64,000 nucleotides of DNA from Vibrio qingdaonensis (GCF_026191675.1 NZ_JAKRRY010000023.1:1-64000), one strand, 5' to 3'; shown: positions 15,987-25,416, numbered from the stretch's first letter. A program made the numbers and translations. The notes: generated by a model not told the origin, from the sequence alone.

Positions 15987-16748
15987 ATGCCCGCCATGAT
16001 AGACATTAAATTGAGTCAGGCTTCTCTTACCTACGTCGGAGACGAGCAACCGATTTTCTCAAACCTAAACGTGCATTTTAAATCCGGCACTTGCACCGCC
16101 ATCTTAGGTCCAAGTGGTTGTGGTAAGAGTACATTGCTTCGCTATGTGGCTGGATTACTAAAAGACAACGTCCATTTTAGCGGACAACTCACATCGTCAC
16201 CGGAAATCGAGATAGAGCAGTCAATCGCGTATATGGCGCAGCAAGATCTATTGATGCCGTGGCTCAATGTCATCGATAACGTCTGCTTTGCCTCTAAGCT
16301 ACGTGGCGAAAAAGTCACATATACCATCACTGAGCAAGCACTGAATTTACTCGATAAGGTGGGCCTAAAAAATAAAGCCTACCAACCCGTCAGCGAGTTA
16401 TCTGGGGGACAGAAGCAACGCGTCGCGCTCGCTCGGACACTGATGCAAGACAAACCCGTCGTTTTAATGGACGAACCTTTTTCAGCACTAGATGCCGTTA
16501 CCCGGCACAAGCTACAAAACTTAGCGGCCTCCCTTCTCGCTGAGAAAACGATCCTATTAATCACCCATGATCCACAAGAAGCATTAAGGCTTGGTCATCA
16601 AATTGTGGTGATGAACGGCACGCCTGCAACATTGCATCCCATCATCCCCCCACCCAATGCTGTACCTAGAGACATTGATGCTCAGTTTGCCTCTATCCAA
16701 CAGCAAATTTTGAAACTATTGGAGGTAGACGATGACACTGCTCAATAA
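15987..16748 (+). CDS. thiZ: ABC transporter ATPase for thiamine pyrimidine precursors
   Basis: The protein has 253 residues. Walker A is GPSGCGKST, the signature motif is LSGGQKQRVALART, and Walker B is PVVLMDEPFSALD, followed by the switch His in LLITHDP. Sequence and context match ThiZ, the ATPase of the ThiXYZ importer for pyrimidine breakdown products of thiamine such as formylaminopyrimidine. The start could be ATG 15987 or ATG 15996; neither has a strong ribosome-binding site, so coupling to thiD is likely. Its 3' end overlaps thiX by 17 bp. Confidence 0.9.
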   Translation: MPAMIDIKLSQASLTYVGDEQPIFSNLNVHFKSGTCTAILGPSGCGKSTLLRYVAGLLKDNVHFSGQLTSSPEIEIEQSIAYMAQQDLLMPWLNVIDNVCFASKLRGEKVTYTITEQALNLLDKVGLKNKAYQPVSELSGGQKQRVALARTLMQDKPVVLMDEPFSALDAVTRHKLQNLAASLLAEKTILLITHDPQEALRLGHQIVVMNGTPATLHPIIPPPNAVPRDIDAQFASIQQQILKLLEVDDDTAQ

Positions 16749-17559
16749 ATTGACCGCCTCTTCTCAATTTAATGCTGAGACGACTGGCAATCGGTCATCA
16801 TTCGTTAAATCAGCGCCAGTTGATTCGTTAACTCGCATCTTCATAAGTGCCTTAGTGATCTTGGCCATCTGGAAAGCGATTGTCGTGTTATTCAATATGC
16901 CGAGCTTTATTCTTCCGTCACCAGAAGATGTCGCCTCTAAGCTAATCAGTCGACACGATATCTTGCTAAAACATACTTGGGTCACGGCAAAAGAAATTCT
17001 ACTTGGTCTATTGCTAGGGCTGAGTATGGGGTTGTTCTTTGCGTTACAAATGCTGTTTTTTAAACCCATCAAGCGCTGGCTTTTACCGATTCTAATTGCC
17101 AGCCAAGCTATCCCTGTTTTTGCGCTCGCACCTATATTAATGCTTTGGTTAGGCTATGGCATTGCATCAAAAGTGGTGATGGCGGCACTCATTATTTTTT
17201 TTCCCGTCACAACATGTTGTTACGACGGACTGCGTTCGACCCCAACAGGCTATCTGGACCTGTCACAAACCATGGGAGCGAGTCGCTGGCAACAGCTATG
17301 GCGAGTTCGCCTACCCGCTTCTCTCCCTGTCTTAGCTTCTGGTATTCGTGTCGCGGTAGTTATCGCTCCAATTGGCGCGGTGGCTGGTGAATGGGTGGGG
17401 TCCAGTGAAGGGTTGGGTTACCTCATGCTACAGACCAATGCTCGAATGCTCATCGATGAAATGTTTGCAGCACTCTTTATTCTAGCGGCCTTATCGGTGT
17501 CTTTGTATTTCATCACTGACACACTACTAAAGCGCTTTATCCCTTGGGACAACAAATAA
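16732..17559 (+). CDS. thiX: ABC transporter permease for thiamine pyrimidine precursors
   Basis: The protein has 275 residues, an SsuC/TauC-like permease with about six membrane segments. The first is at about 38-58; the EAA-like coupling loop is MGASRWQQLWRVRLPASLPVLASGIRVAV. It starts inside the end of thiZ (overlap 17 bp) with GGAGG just upstream, so translation is coupled. With ThiY outside and ThiZ inside it forms the ThiXYZ importer. A homodimer is expected because only one permease gene is present. Confidence 0.9.
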   Translation: MTLLNKLTASSQFNAETTGNRSSFVKSAPVDSLTRIFISALVILAIWKAIVVLFNMPSFILPSPEDVASKLISRHDILLKHTWVTAKEILLGLLLGLSMGLFFALQMLFFKPIKRWLLPILIASQAIPVFALAPILMLWLGYGIASKVVMAALIIFFPVTTCCYDGLRSTPTGYLDLSQTMGASRWQQLWRVRLPASLPVLASGIRVAVVIAPIGAVAGEWVGSSEGLGYLMLQTNARMLIDEMFAALFILAALSVSLYFITDTLLKRFIPWDNK

Positions 17560-17577
17560 TAATCAAAAGGAAGATTC

Positions 17578-18525
17578 ATGATATCTACGTTTAAAAAAGG
17601 CTCTGCAGCTCTGCTTGCTATGGCGATAGCTTTACCATCACAAGCCGCTGAAAAAGAGCTGACTTTGATGCTCGACTGGTTCGTTAACCCAAATCACGGA
17701 CCGATTGTGATCGCGAATGAAAAAGGCTACTTCAAGGAACAAGGGCTAAAGGTCAATATCCAAGAGCCCGCCGACCCTAGCACACCAGCAAAGCTTGTTG
17801 CTGCCAATAAAGTCGATATTGCCGTCTCTTACCAGACCAGTCTTACCATTGATGTTGCGGCAGGCCTGCCGTTAATCCGCAGTGCCACACTCATCGCGAC
17901 ACCGTTAAATACCATGATGGTCATTGATAATGGCAAAATTAACACCCTTGCAGATCTAAAAGGTAAAAAGATCGGCATTGCGATTGCTGGCAATGAAGAA
18001 GCGACCATCGGTACCATGTTGCAATCACAAGGCGTTGATTTCAAAGACGTGAAAATCATTAACGTCGGCTGGGCACTATCCTCATCTCTAGCATCAGGCC
18101 AGGTCGATGCAATCTGGGGTGGACTGCGCAACTTTGAAACCAATCAGCTCGAACTTGAAGGATTTAAAGCCAAAGCGTTCTTTCCTGAGGAACATGGCGT
18201 GCCGACTTACGAAGAGTTGGTATTTGTCGCCAATGCCAACAACTACGATAAAGCTGCGCTTGCTAAGTTTAACCGTGCAATAGAAAAAGCCACGACCTAC
18301 ATTGTGAATCACCCACAAGACTCTTGGAATGAGTTTGTCGCCTATGCGCCAGACACGCTAAACAATGAGCTAAATAAACGAGCATGGCGCGATACGCTGC
18401 CGCGATTCGCGCTTCGTCCATCTGCTATTGATATCAAGAAGTACGACGCGTTTTCAGAATTTATGTATCAACACAAGATTATCCCCACACAACCTAAAGC
18501 CGAGACTTTTGTTCCCGTACTTTAA
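17578..18525 (+). CDS. thiY: Periplasmic thiamine-pyrimidine-precursor binding protein
   Basis: The protein has 315 residues with signal peptide MISTFKKGSAALLAMAIALPSQAAE. The NMT1/THI5-like fold begins LTLMLDWFVNPNHGPIVIANEKGYFKEQG, the typical ThiY opening, and continues with KLVAANKVDIAVSYQ and GLRNFETNQLELEG. ThiY captures formylaminopyrimidine or related HMP precursors for ThiXZ. The ATG has AAGGAAG at seven bases. The operon continues to tenA after about 106 bp. Confidence 0.93.
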   Translation: MISTFKKGSAALLAMAIALPSQAAEKELTLMLDWFVNPNHGPIVIANEKGYFKEQGLKVNIQEPADPSTPAKLVAANKVDIAVSYQTSLTIDVAAGLPLIRSATLIATPLNTMMVIDNGKINTLADLKGKKIGIAIAGNEEATIGTMLQSQGVDFKDVKIINVGWALSSSLASGQVDAIWGGLRNFETNQLELEGFKAKAFFPEEHGVPTYEELVFVANANNYDKAALAKFNRAIEKATTYIVNHPQDSWNEFVAYAPDTLNNELNKRAWRDTLPRFALRPSAIDIKKYDAFSEFMYQHKIIPTQPKAETFVPVL

Positions 18526-18652
18526 TTTTCCTGTCACGCTAGAACTCAGCGCGTTAATTAAAGCGTTGAGTTCTGTGTAGTATCTAACAGCAATGCGACC
18601 AATTAATACCTCTATAATGGTAGGACACTCAATGAATCACCAAGATCTTATT

Positions 18653-18710
18653 CACGCATGCCAAGAAGAATGGCAAGCGTACACGCATGCCAAGAAGAAT
18701 GGCAAGCGTA
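18653..18710 (+). repeat. 29-bp perfect tandem duplication at the tenA 5' end
   Basis: The 29 bases at 18653-18681 are repeated exactly at 18682-18710, and six further bases (CACGCA) start a third copy. Because 29 is not a multiple of three, the duplication shifts the frame behind the natural-looking start ATG at 18632. Loss of one copy would restore a 220-residue TenA. Confidence 0.95.
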
Positions 18711-19323
18711 CACGCAGCATGATTTCGTTCAACAACTTGCGAGCGGTACGCTTCACCCAACCGCTTACTTACACTACCTAAAACAAGATTTCCTATTCTT
18801 AAAACAATACGCTCGAGCTTATGCTTTAGCGATTTATAAAGCGAAAACTCTGGCCCAAATGCGCGAAGCCGTACCAAGTGTGCTGGCGCTACTCAACAGT
18901 GAAATTGCTCATCACGTCACTTATTGTAATCAGTGGGGGATCAGTGAGTCTGATATGGAAGCTGAACAAGAAGACTTTGGCACGGTGGCTTACACGCGCT
19001 ACGTGTTAGATGCAGGTATGACAGGCGAGTTGGTGGACCTGTACGCCGCTCTCGCACCTTGCTCCATTGGGTACGCTGTGATTGGTGCGGAACGAATCAA
19101 ACATACAGAGACGACCTTAGAGGGGAATGCATACCGCAGTTGGATCGAAATGTACGCCAACGAAGAGTTTCAATCAGGGGTGACGACAGCGATTCAACGT
19201 CTAGATTCTCTGCTCGAAGAAATCGACATCAATAGCCAGCGAGCACAAGAATTAATACACGTATTTAAAACAGCCACTCGGATGGAAATTGCCTTCTGGC
19301 AACAAGGTTTAGACGCGGTATAA
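18658..19323 (+). CDS. tenA: TenA family aminopyrimidine aminohydrolase, N-terminus altered by tandem duplication
   Basis: The open frame from 18658 encodes 221 residues (217 from ATG 18670). TenA hydrolyses aminopyrimidine from degraded thiamine to HMP, matching the ThiXYZ importer ahead of it. The catalytic Cys is in LAPCSIGYAVIG and the catalytic Glu in TRMEIAFWQQG. The normal start would be ATG 18632 (MNHQDLIHACQEEWQAYT), but the 29-bp duplication pushes that frame to a stop at 18781. The second repeat copy re-creates HACQEEWQAYTQHDF in the frame opened at 18658, so nearly the whole protein survives if an internal ATG is used. Neither internal ATG has a well-spaced ribosome-binding site, so expression may be low or switchable. 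Confidence 0.82.
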   Translation: MPRRMASVHACQEEWQAYTQHDFVQQLASGTLHPTAYLHYLKQDFLFLKQYARAYALAIYKAKTLAQMREAVPSVLALLNSEIAHHVTYCNQWGISESDMEAEQEDFGTVAYTRYVLDAGMTGELVDLYAALAPCSIGYAVIGAERIKHTETTLEGNAYRSWIEMYANEEFQSGVTTAIQRLDSLLEEIDINSQRAQELIHVFKTATRMEIAFWQQGLDAV

Positions 19324-19327
19324 CCCT

Positions 19328-19357
19328 AAAGGTTGGCTTCTTATGACGCCAACCTTT
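19328..19357 (+). terminator. Terminator of the thi operon
   Basis: AAAGGTTGGC pairs with GCCAACCTTT across a ten-base loop directly after the tenA stop. Confidence 0.75.
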
Positions 19358-19423
19358 ATCTCGCCCATTACACAGAAATACAAACAAACTGCATCTTTAC
19401 TCCCTTCTGGTGAAATTTTGTGC

Positions 19424-19631
19424 CGACCGTCACGGGTTAACATAAATTTTACATCTCCTGTTAACAACGCGGTCACAATTCGTTAGGATGACCTCGCTTG
19501 CTTTATAAAATTAAACACTCGCACTTAGATTTTCTCATGCTTTTCGTACAAGCAAGGACGATTGAGACAGTCTATTTCATAACAAGAATATTCAGATCGT
19601 AACGCTAACGGCTTTACTTCATAGAATATTC
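19424..19631. promoter_or_regulatory. Control region of the AGCS symporter gene
   Basis: The gene-free stretch 19358-19655 holds two kinds of symmetry. GACCG...GTTAAC (from 19424) faces GTTAAC...CGGTC, forming an interrupted inverted repeat. The palindrome GAATATTC occurs at 19586-19593 and 19624-19631, 38 bp apart. The conserved blocks of a glycine riboswitch, often found before such genes in Vibrio, are not present. The ribosome-binding site AGGGAAG precedes the start. Confidence 0.35.
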
Positions 19632-19655
19632 ACCCGAGCTTTACAGGGAAGAACT

Positions 19656-21206
19656 ATGCAATCATTTGTTGATCTTTTGAACGGGATTATCTGGAGTCCC
19701 GCTCTTATTTATTTATGTCTTGGTGCAGGCCTGTTTTATTCAGTGCTTACCCGCTTCGTACAAATCCGCCATTTCTTTGAGATGTGGCGACTATTATTGT
19801 CAGGAAAAAGTTCTGACAAGGGCATCTCATCATTCCAAGCACTCGCTGTTTCGCTGTCTGGGCGAGTGGGTACTGGTAATATTGCAGGTGTTGCGGCAGC
19901 CATCGGTTTTGGTGGACCTGGTGCCGTTTTTTGGATGTGGGTGGTGGCGTTCTTTGGTGCCGCTACCGCTTATATTGAATCAACCCTTGCTCAAATCTAT
20001 AAAGAGGAAGATGAAGGCCAGTTCCGTGGTGGGCCAGCCTACTATATTGAAAAAGCGATGGGTCAAAAGTGGTATGCATGGATTTTTGCGATTGCGACTA
20101 TTTTTGCCTGTGGTGTGCTACTTCCGGGCGTTCAGTCTAACAGCATTGGTAATGCCGTTGAGACCGCATTTGGCACCGGCCCCATGATTGAAACGGCTAT
20201 CGGTACCTTTAGCTTCGCCAAAATTTTCACCGGTACGGTCATTTCAATCATCCTTGGTTTCATTATCTTTGGTGGCGTGAAGCGTATTGCCAACTTCACT
20301 CAAATTGTTGTGCCATTTATGGCGCTGGCCTATATCATCATTGCCTTCGTCATCATTCTTCTAAATATTGGTGAAGTACCTGGCATTGTCAGTATGATCA
20401 TTGGCGATGCCTTCACACCAATGGCTGGATTTGGTGCCGCGATTGGTTGGGGTGTAAAGCGTGGTGTTTACTCTAACGAAGCGGGCCAAGGTACAGGTCC
20501 ACACGCTGCGGCAGCAGCTAACGTTGATCACCCAGCTCAACAAGGCCTAGTACAAGCGTTCTCAATTTACATTGATACGTTACTCGTCTGTTCTGCCACG
20601 GCATTTATGATCCTAATCACCGGCGCTTACAATGTGCACGGTAGCGGTGAAGAAGCCTTCCTGGTGCAAAATCTAGCGGCAACTGTTGGCGCTAATGGCC
20701 CTGCGTTTACTCAACTGGCGATTGAAAGCACCATGCCGGGCGTGGGTAAGTTGTTCATTGCATTTGCACTGTTCTTCTTCGCCTTTACAACGATTTTGGC
20801 GTATTACTACATTGCCGAAACCAACATTGCTTACATTCGCCGTACCTTTAAAGTAAGTGGGCTGATGTTTGTGTTGAAAATGGTGATCATGGCTTCCGTG
20901 TTCTACGGTACAGTGAAGGCCGCCAACCTTGCTTGGGCCATGGGTGATATTGGTGTTGGTCTAATGGCCTGGCTCAATATTGTCGGCATTGTGATCATTT
21001 TCTTTATGGGCAAACCCGCGCTTCTGGCGCTCAAAGATTATGAATCTCAGCAGAAAAAGGGCGTAAAAGATTACACGTTCAATCCTGTAGCTCTTGGCAT
21101 TAAAGGGGCACATTATTGGGAAGGAAAGTATCAGCGACGTACTGGCAAAGCTGCGACGTCAGAAAGTGATGCCCCTAAAGACGTGAAGACTCAAACCCAG
21201 TCTTGA
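19656..21206 (+). CDS. Sodium:alanine/glycine symporter (AGCS family)
   Basis: The protein has 516 residues with 10-11 membrane segments. The AGCS signature region SLSGRVGTGNIAGVAAAIGFGGPGAVFWMW (about 68-97) and the later GVKRGVYSNEAGQGTGPHAAAAA are both present. The family imports alanine or glycine with Na+ (AlsT, DagA, GlyP); substrate preference cannot be fixed from sequence. The C-terminal 50 residues are hydrophilic. The ATG has AGGGAAG at five bases. It converges with the acetate-uptake gene across a shared bidirectional terminator. Confidence 0.93.
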   Translation: MQSFVDLLNGIIWSPALIYLCLGAGLFYSVLTRFVQIRHFFEMWRLLLSGKSSDKGISSFQALAVSLSGRVGTGNIAGVAAAIGFGGPGAVFWMWVVAFFGAATAYIESTLAQIYKEEDEGQFRGGPAYYIEKAMGQKWYAWIFAIATIFACGVLLPGVQSNSIGNAVETAFGTGPMIETAIGTFSFAKIFTGTVISIILGFIIFGGVKRIANFTQIVVPFMALAYIIIAFVIILLNIGEVPGIVSMIIGDAFTPMAGFGAAIGWGVKRGVYSNEAGQGTGPHAAAAANVDHPAQQGLVQAFSIYIDTLLVCSATAFMILITGAYNVHGSGEEAFLVQNLAATVGANGPAFTQLAIESTMPGVGKLFIAFALFFFAFTTILAYYYIAETNIAYIRRTFKVSGLMFVLKMVIMASVFYGTVKAANLAWAMGDIGVGLMAWLNIVGIVIIFFMGKPALLALKDYESQQKKGVKDYTFNPVALGIKGAHYWEGKYQRRTGKAATSESDAPKDVKTQTQS

Positions 21207-21250
21207 ACATGCGTGAATAGCGATAACTTATCGCTACACTAAAAAGAAAA

Positions 21251-21277
21251 AGGGGGTAGCATTCGCTACCCCCTTTT
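21251..21277. terminator. Bidirectional terminator between two convergent transporter genes
   Basis: AGGGGGTAGC and GCTACCCCCT form a perfect stem with loop ATTC. A-rich and T-rich flanks serve both strands. Confidence 0.85.
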
Positions 21278-21312
21278 ATCATCCATCGTTCCCGAAATGA
21301 ATGAATTCGAAT

Positions 21313-21927
21313 TTATGCTGCTATTTCTTGCGTCGGTGCATCTTGTACAGACGCGACTGACTCAGCTGGTTTTTTCTCACCAATTGGCATTACAGTGCGG
21401 CCATACTCATTGTTGATGACTTGCGCCATAGCAAAGTAGATAGCGCTTGCACCACAGAAGATACCTTCGAAACCAGCAATAGTACCGATAAGCTCACTAC
21501 CAGTGAAATCACGAGCCGCTAACAAGAAGAACAAAATAGTTAGCGAACCAAATACAACTTGCTTAGCCACTGGGTAGCACAAAGAGCCAATGAACATGAA
21601 ACCAGTAAAGATACCCCATAACAACAGGTACCAACCCATAAAGCTCGCAGGACTTGCTGGTAGACCCATATATGGCATAACAATCAGACCAACCAGTGTT
21701 AACCAAAACAGCCCGTAAGAAGTAAAGGCTGTCGTACCGAAAGTATCACCACGCTTAAAGCACATCATACCCACAAGAACTTGGCTAAGACCGCCATAAA
21801 AGATGCCCATCGCAAGAATCATTGAATCGATTGGAAAGAATCCAGCATTATGGATATTCAAAAGAATGGTAGTCATACCAAAACCCATTAGACCTAACGG
21901 TGCTGGGTTTGCGAGTTTGTTCGACAT
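21313..21927 (-). CDS. satP: Acetate uptake transporter, GPR1/FUN34/YaaH (SatP-like) family
   Basis: The protein has 204 residues with six membrane segments. The family N-terminal motif is seen as NPAPLGLMGFGMTTILLNIHNAG, followed by GIFYGGLSQVLVGMMCFKRGDTFGTTAFTSYGLFWL. The family imports acetate or succinate with protons. The C-terminal 30 residues are hydrophilic. A 355-bp gene-free region upstream (21928-22282) holds its promoter and the guaA terminator. The symbol is by family, not proven orthology. Confidence 0.88.
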   Translation of the reverse strand: MSNKLANPAPLGLMGFGMTTILLNIHNAGFFPIDSMILAMGIFYGGLSQVLVGMMCFKRGDTFGTTAFTSYGLFWLTLVGLIVMPYMGLPASPASFMGWYLLLWGIFTGFMFIGSLCYPVAKQVVFGSLTILFFLLAARDFTGSELIGTIAGFEGIFCGASAIYFAMAQVINNEYGRTVMPIGEKKPAESVASVQDAPTQEIAA

Positions 21928-22240
21928 GTAAAAGAGCCCTGTTTCAAATTTAGTGACAAAAGTTATAGGAAAATTTTAATCTATTTCTGTGATAAGCAGC
22001 AGATCTCTTATCTGCAATCTTAGATTGATAATTTGCAGTTATCATTTGGCACACTCGCATTTCAGCCACTATTGTTGTGAATTAACTCGCGTAACTTCAT
22101 TTAATGGTTTGCTTTTACACAACAATCCACGCCCTCCTAAATAATCAAAATATCACTAGCTGATAAGCTAAACACTGCTCACTTTTTTATTTTCAACTTA
22201 TTCTCAATCTAATGGCTAAGGAATCTCTGAACGCTAGGCA

Positions 22241-22268
22241 AAAAAAACCGGCCTAGGCCGGTTTTTTC
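22241..22268 (-). terminator. Terminator of guaBA
   Basis: AACCGGCC-TA-GGCCGGTT with A and T runs on both sides lies 15 bases after the guaA stop; it could work on both strands. Confidence 0.85.
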
Positions 22269-22282
22269 TTACAGTTGAATGA

Positions 22283-23836
22283 TTATTCCCATTCAATTGT
22301 TGCAGGTGGTTTACCCGAAATATCGTAAACAACACGTGAAATGCCGCTTACTTCGTTAATAATTCGGTTAGAAACCTTGCCTAAGAAGTCGTATGGAAGA
22401 TGAGCCCAATGCGCTGTCATAAAATCAATGGTTTCTACAGCACGTAAAGACACAACCCAATCGTATTTACGACCATCGCCCATTACGCCAACAGAACGTA
22501 CTGGTAGGAATACGGTAAAGGCTTGAGACACTTTGTTATAAAGGTCTGCTGCGTGCAGCTCTTCGATAAAGATCGCATCGGCGCGACGTAGCAAGTCACA
22601 GTATTCTTTCTTAATTTCACCAAGAACACGCACACCTAGACCTGGACCTGGGAATGGGTGACGATAAAGCATGTTGTAAGGAAGACCAAGCTCAAGACCG
22701 ATCTTGCGCACTTCATCTTTAAATAGTTCACGCAACGGTTCTACTAGCCCCATTTCCATATCGTCTGGCAAACCGCCAACGTTATGGTGAGACTTGATCA
22801 CGTGTGCCTTACCTGTTTTAGAGGCCGCTGATTCGATAACATCTGGATAGATGGTACCTTGCGCCAACCATTTCGCATTCGATAGCTTCTTAGACTCTTC
22901 ATCGAAGATATCAACGAATACGTGACCAATGATCTTACGCTTGGCTTCTGGATCGCTCTCGCCTTCTAAAGCGGCTAAAAAGCGCTGCTCAGCTTCAACA
23001 TGAATAATATTCAGTCCGAACTTGTCACCAAACATCTCCATCACTTGATCCGCTTCGTTTAAACGAAGTAGACCATTATCAACGAATACACAGGTCAGCT
23101 TATCACCAATCGCGCGGTGCGCTAGCATGGCTACTACCGATGAATCAACACCACCAGAAAGGCCAAGGATGACTTCATCATCGCCCACTTGCTCTTTAAT
23201 TCGAGCAACAGCGTCTTCAATGATAGATTCTGAAGTCCAAAGCCCTTCACAACCACAAACGTTAAGAACAAAGTTCTCCAACATTTTTAGGCCATTTTTT
23301 GTGTGCGTCACTTCAGGGTGGAATTGAACACCGTAGTATTTTTTGTCTTCGTTTGCCATTGCCGCGTAAGGGCAAGTATCTGTTTGCGCGGTTTTAACAA
23401 AGTCAGATGGGATTTCAACAACTTTGTCACCGTGACTCATCCAAACATCTTGAGTGCTTTCAAGATCTTTAAACAGTGCAGACTCGCCAGTTACTTGTAC
23501 TGCTGCATAGCCAAACTCGCGCTCATCAGAGCCTGCTACTTTGCCACCAAGCTGCTCCGCCATGGTTTGCATGCCGTAGCAAATACCAAATACAGGCACA
23601 CCTGAATCGAACACATATTGAGGCGCACGCGGTGAGTTAGCTTCGGTCACGCTTTCAGGGCCACCAGAAAGAATAATACCGTCTGGGTTGAACTCGCGGA
23701 TATCCGCTTCTTCGACATCCCAGCTCCAAAGTTCACAGTAGACACCGATTTCACGAATACGGCGCGCGACAAGTTGAGTATATTGAGAACCGAAATCTAG
23801 GATTAGAATTCGCTGGTCATGAATATTTTTCGTCAT
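22283..23836 (-). CDS. guaA: GMP synthase (glutamine-hydrolysing)
   Basis: The protein has 517 residues from ATG 23836 (MTKNIHDQRILILDFGSQY); the longer frame would need a TTG three codons earlier and is not preferred. It converts XMP, glutamine and ATP to GMP. The class I glutaminase part carries the nucleophile Cys in PVFGICYGMQTMA and the His/Glu pair in VQFHPEVTH. The synthetase part has the PP-loop LGLSGGVDSSVVA, and the C-terminal dimerisation domain ends NEVSGISRVVYDISGKPPATIEWE. It lies 116 bp after guaB on the same strand and is closed by a strong terminator. Confidence 0.97.
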   Translation of the reverse strand: MTKNIHDQRILILDFGSQYTQLVARRIREIGVYCELWSWDVEEADIREFNPDGIILSGGPESVTEANSPRAPQYVFDSGVPVFGICYGMQTMAEQLGGKVAGSDEREFGYAAVQVTGESALFKDLESTQDVWMSHGDKVVEIPSDFVKTAQTDTCPYAAMANEDKKYYGVQFHPEVTHTKNGLKMLENFVLNVCGCEGLWTSESIIEDAVARIKEQVGDDEVILGLSGGVDSSVVAMLAHRAIGDKLTCVFVDNGLLRLNEADQVMEMFGDKFGLNIIHVEAEQRFLAALEGESDPEAKRKIIGHVFVDIFDEESKKLSNAKWLAQGTIYPDVIESAASKTGKAHVIKSHHNVGGLPDDMEMGLVEPLRELFKDEVRKIGLELGLPYNMLYRHPFPGPGLGVRVLGEIKKEYCDLLRRADAIFIEELHAADLYNKVSQAFTVFLPVRSVGVMGDGRKYDWVVSLRAVETIDFMTAHWAHLPYDFLGKVSNRIINEVSGISRVVYDISGKPPATIEWE

Positions 23837-23952
23837 TTTAGGCAATCTTATAAGCTAAGTGTTGAAAACGGAGGCGAGTTTACTCGCCTCACATCTATGC
23901 TTCAAGGAAAAAAGCAAACGTTTACGTAAGAATTATTCTTACCAACGTTGAA

Positions 23953-25416
23953 TTAACCTAAACGGTAGTTCGGTGCTTCTTTAGTAATCTGTACATCGTG
24001 TACATGAGATTCGTTTAAGCCCGCACCTGAGATACGTACAAATTCAGCTTTAGTACGCATATCTTCGATCGTTGCAGAGCCTGTAAGCCCCATGCTTGAA
24101 CGAAGGCCACCCATTTGCTGGTGAACGATCTCTTTAAGGCGACCTTTATAAGCGATACGACCTTCAATACCTTCAGGAACAAGTTTGTCAGCGGCATTGT
24201 CAGTTTGGAAGTAACGGTCAGATGAACCTTGAGACATCGCGCCTAAAGAACCCATACCACGGTAAGCTTTGTAAGAACGGCCTTGATAAAGAATCACTTC
24301 GCCTGGTGCTTCTTCAGTACCAGCGAACATAGAACCAACCATCACGCAAGATGCGCCAGCCACAATCGCTTTACAGATATCGCCAGAGAAACGAATACCG
24401 CCATCAGCAATGACTGGAATACCGTGTTCATTAGCCACCGATGCTGCATCAGCAATCGCGGTAACTTGTGGTACACCTACGCCAGTAACAATACGAGTCG
24501 TACAGATTGAACCAGGGCCGATACCGACTTTAACTGCGCTCACACCCGCATCGATCAATGCTTGTGCACCAGCTGCTGTTGCCACGTTACCGCCAATAAT
24601 TTCTAGATCAGGGTAAAGAGCACGAGTGTCGCGGATGCGTTGAAGTACACCTTCAGAGTGACCGTGTGAAGAATCGATCAGTAGTACGTCAACACCAGCT
24701 TCAACTAACGCTTTAACACGCTCTTCGTTGCCTGCACCAGCGCCAACGGCTGCACCTACGCGTAAACGACCTTGTGCATCTTTACATGCGTTAGGCTTAC
24801 GCTCAGCTTTATGGAAGTCTTTCGCAGTAATCATGCCGGTTAGTTGGAATTCATCATTTACGACAAGGACTTTCTCAACACGGGCACGATGCATTTCTTC
24901 TTGTACGTCTTCACGTGATGCACCTTCTTTAATCGCGGCTAAGCGCGCTTTAGGTGTCATGACGACTTCAACTTTTTTGCTTAAATCAGTAACAAAACGA
25001 ACATCACGACCAGTGATGATACCAACAAGCTCGTTTGTTTCTGTTACCACAGGGAAACCAGCAAAGCCATGTTTCTCAGTCAGTGCTTTAACGTCTGCAA
25101 TGGTTGCTTCAGGGCGAACCGTTACAGGGTTAGTGACCACACCTGCTTCAAAGATTTTAACCAGACGAACTTGCTCAGCTTGTTGTTCGATAGACATGTT
25201 TTTATGAACGAAACCAATACCACCTTCTTGCGCTAGCGCAATCGCTAGGCGAGCTTCAGTCACTGTGTCCATGGACGCAGAGATCATCGGAATATTAAGA
25301 TTGATATTCTTGGTCAACCGAGTGCGAAGATCGGCTGTATTCGGGAGAACGGTGGAGTGTGCTGGAACGAGTAAAACGTCATCGAACGTCAGCGCTTCTT
25401 TGGCAATTCTTAGCAT
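23953..25416 (-). CDS. guaB: Inosine-5'-monophosphate dehydrogenase
   Basis: The protein has 487 residues from ATG 25416 (MLRIAKEALTFDDVLL); an upstream in-frame TTG is not needed. It oxidises IMP to XMP with NAD+, the committed step to GMP. The catalytic loop GPGSICTTRIVTGVGVPQ contains the nucleophile Cys; two CBS domains (about 93-205) are inserted in the barrel; the flap holds the conserved Arg-Tyr region KAYRGMGSLGAM. It is the first gene of guaBA and diverges from xseA over 207 bp. That interval has a CCTTAT/ATAAGG inverted repeat (about 25460-25482) whose role is unknown. Confidence 0.97.
   Translation of the reverse strand: MLRIAKEALTFDDVLLVPAHSTVLPNTADLRTRLTKNINLNIPMISASMDTVTEARLAIALAQEGGIGFVHKNMSIEQQAEQVRLVKIFEAGVVTNPVTVRPEATIADVKALTEKHGFAGFPVVTETNELVGIITGRDVRFVTDLSKKVEVVMTPKARLAAIKEGASREDVQEEMHRARVEKVLVVNDEFQLTGMITAKDFHKAERKPNACKDAQGRLRVGAAVGAGAGNEERVKALVEAGVDVLLIDSSHGHSEGVLQRIRDTRALYPDLEIIGGNVATAAGAQALIDAGVSAVKVGIGPGSICTTRIVTGVGVPQVTAIADAASVANEHGIPVIADGGIRFSGDICKAIVAGASCVMVGSMFAGTEEAPGEVILYQGRSYKAYRGMGSLGAMSQGSSDRYFQTDNAADKLVPEGIEGRIAYKGRLKEIVHQQMGGLRSSMGLTGSATIEDMRTKAEFVRISGAGLNESHVHDVQITKEAPNYRLG

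Noticed and set aside
19358..19655. Glycine riboswitch before the AGCS symporter gene
   Set aside because: The conserved aptamer blocks could not be found.
23837..23845. TTG start three codons upstream for guaA
   Set aside because: The ATG at 23836 matches the conserved GuaA N-terminus; the same reasoning rejects TTG starts for guaB and trmJ.
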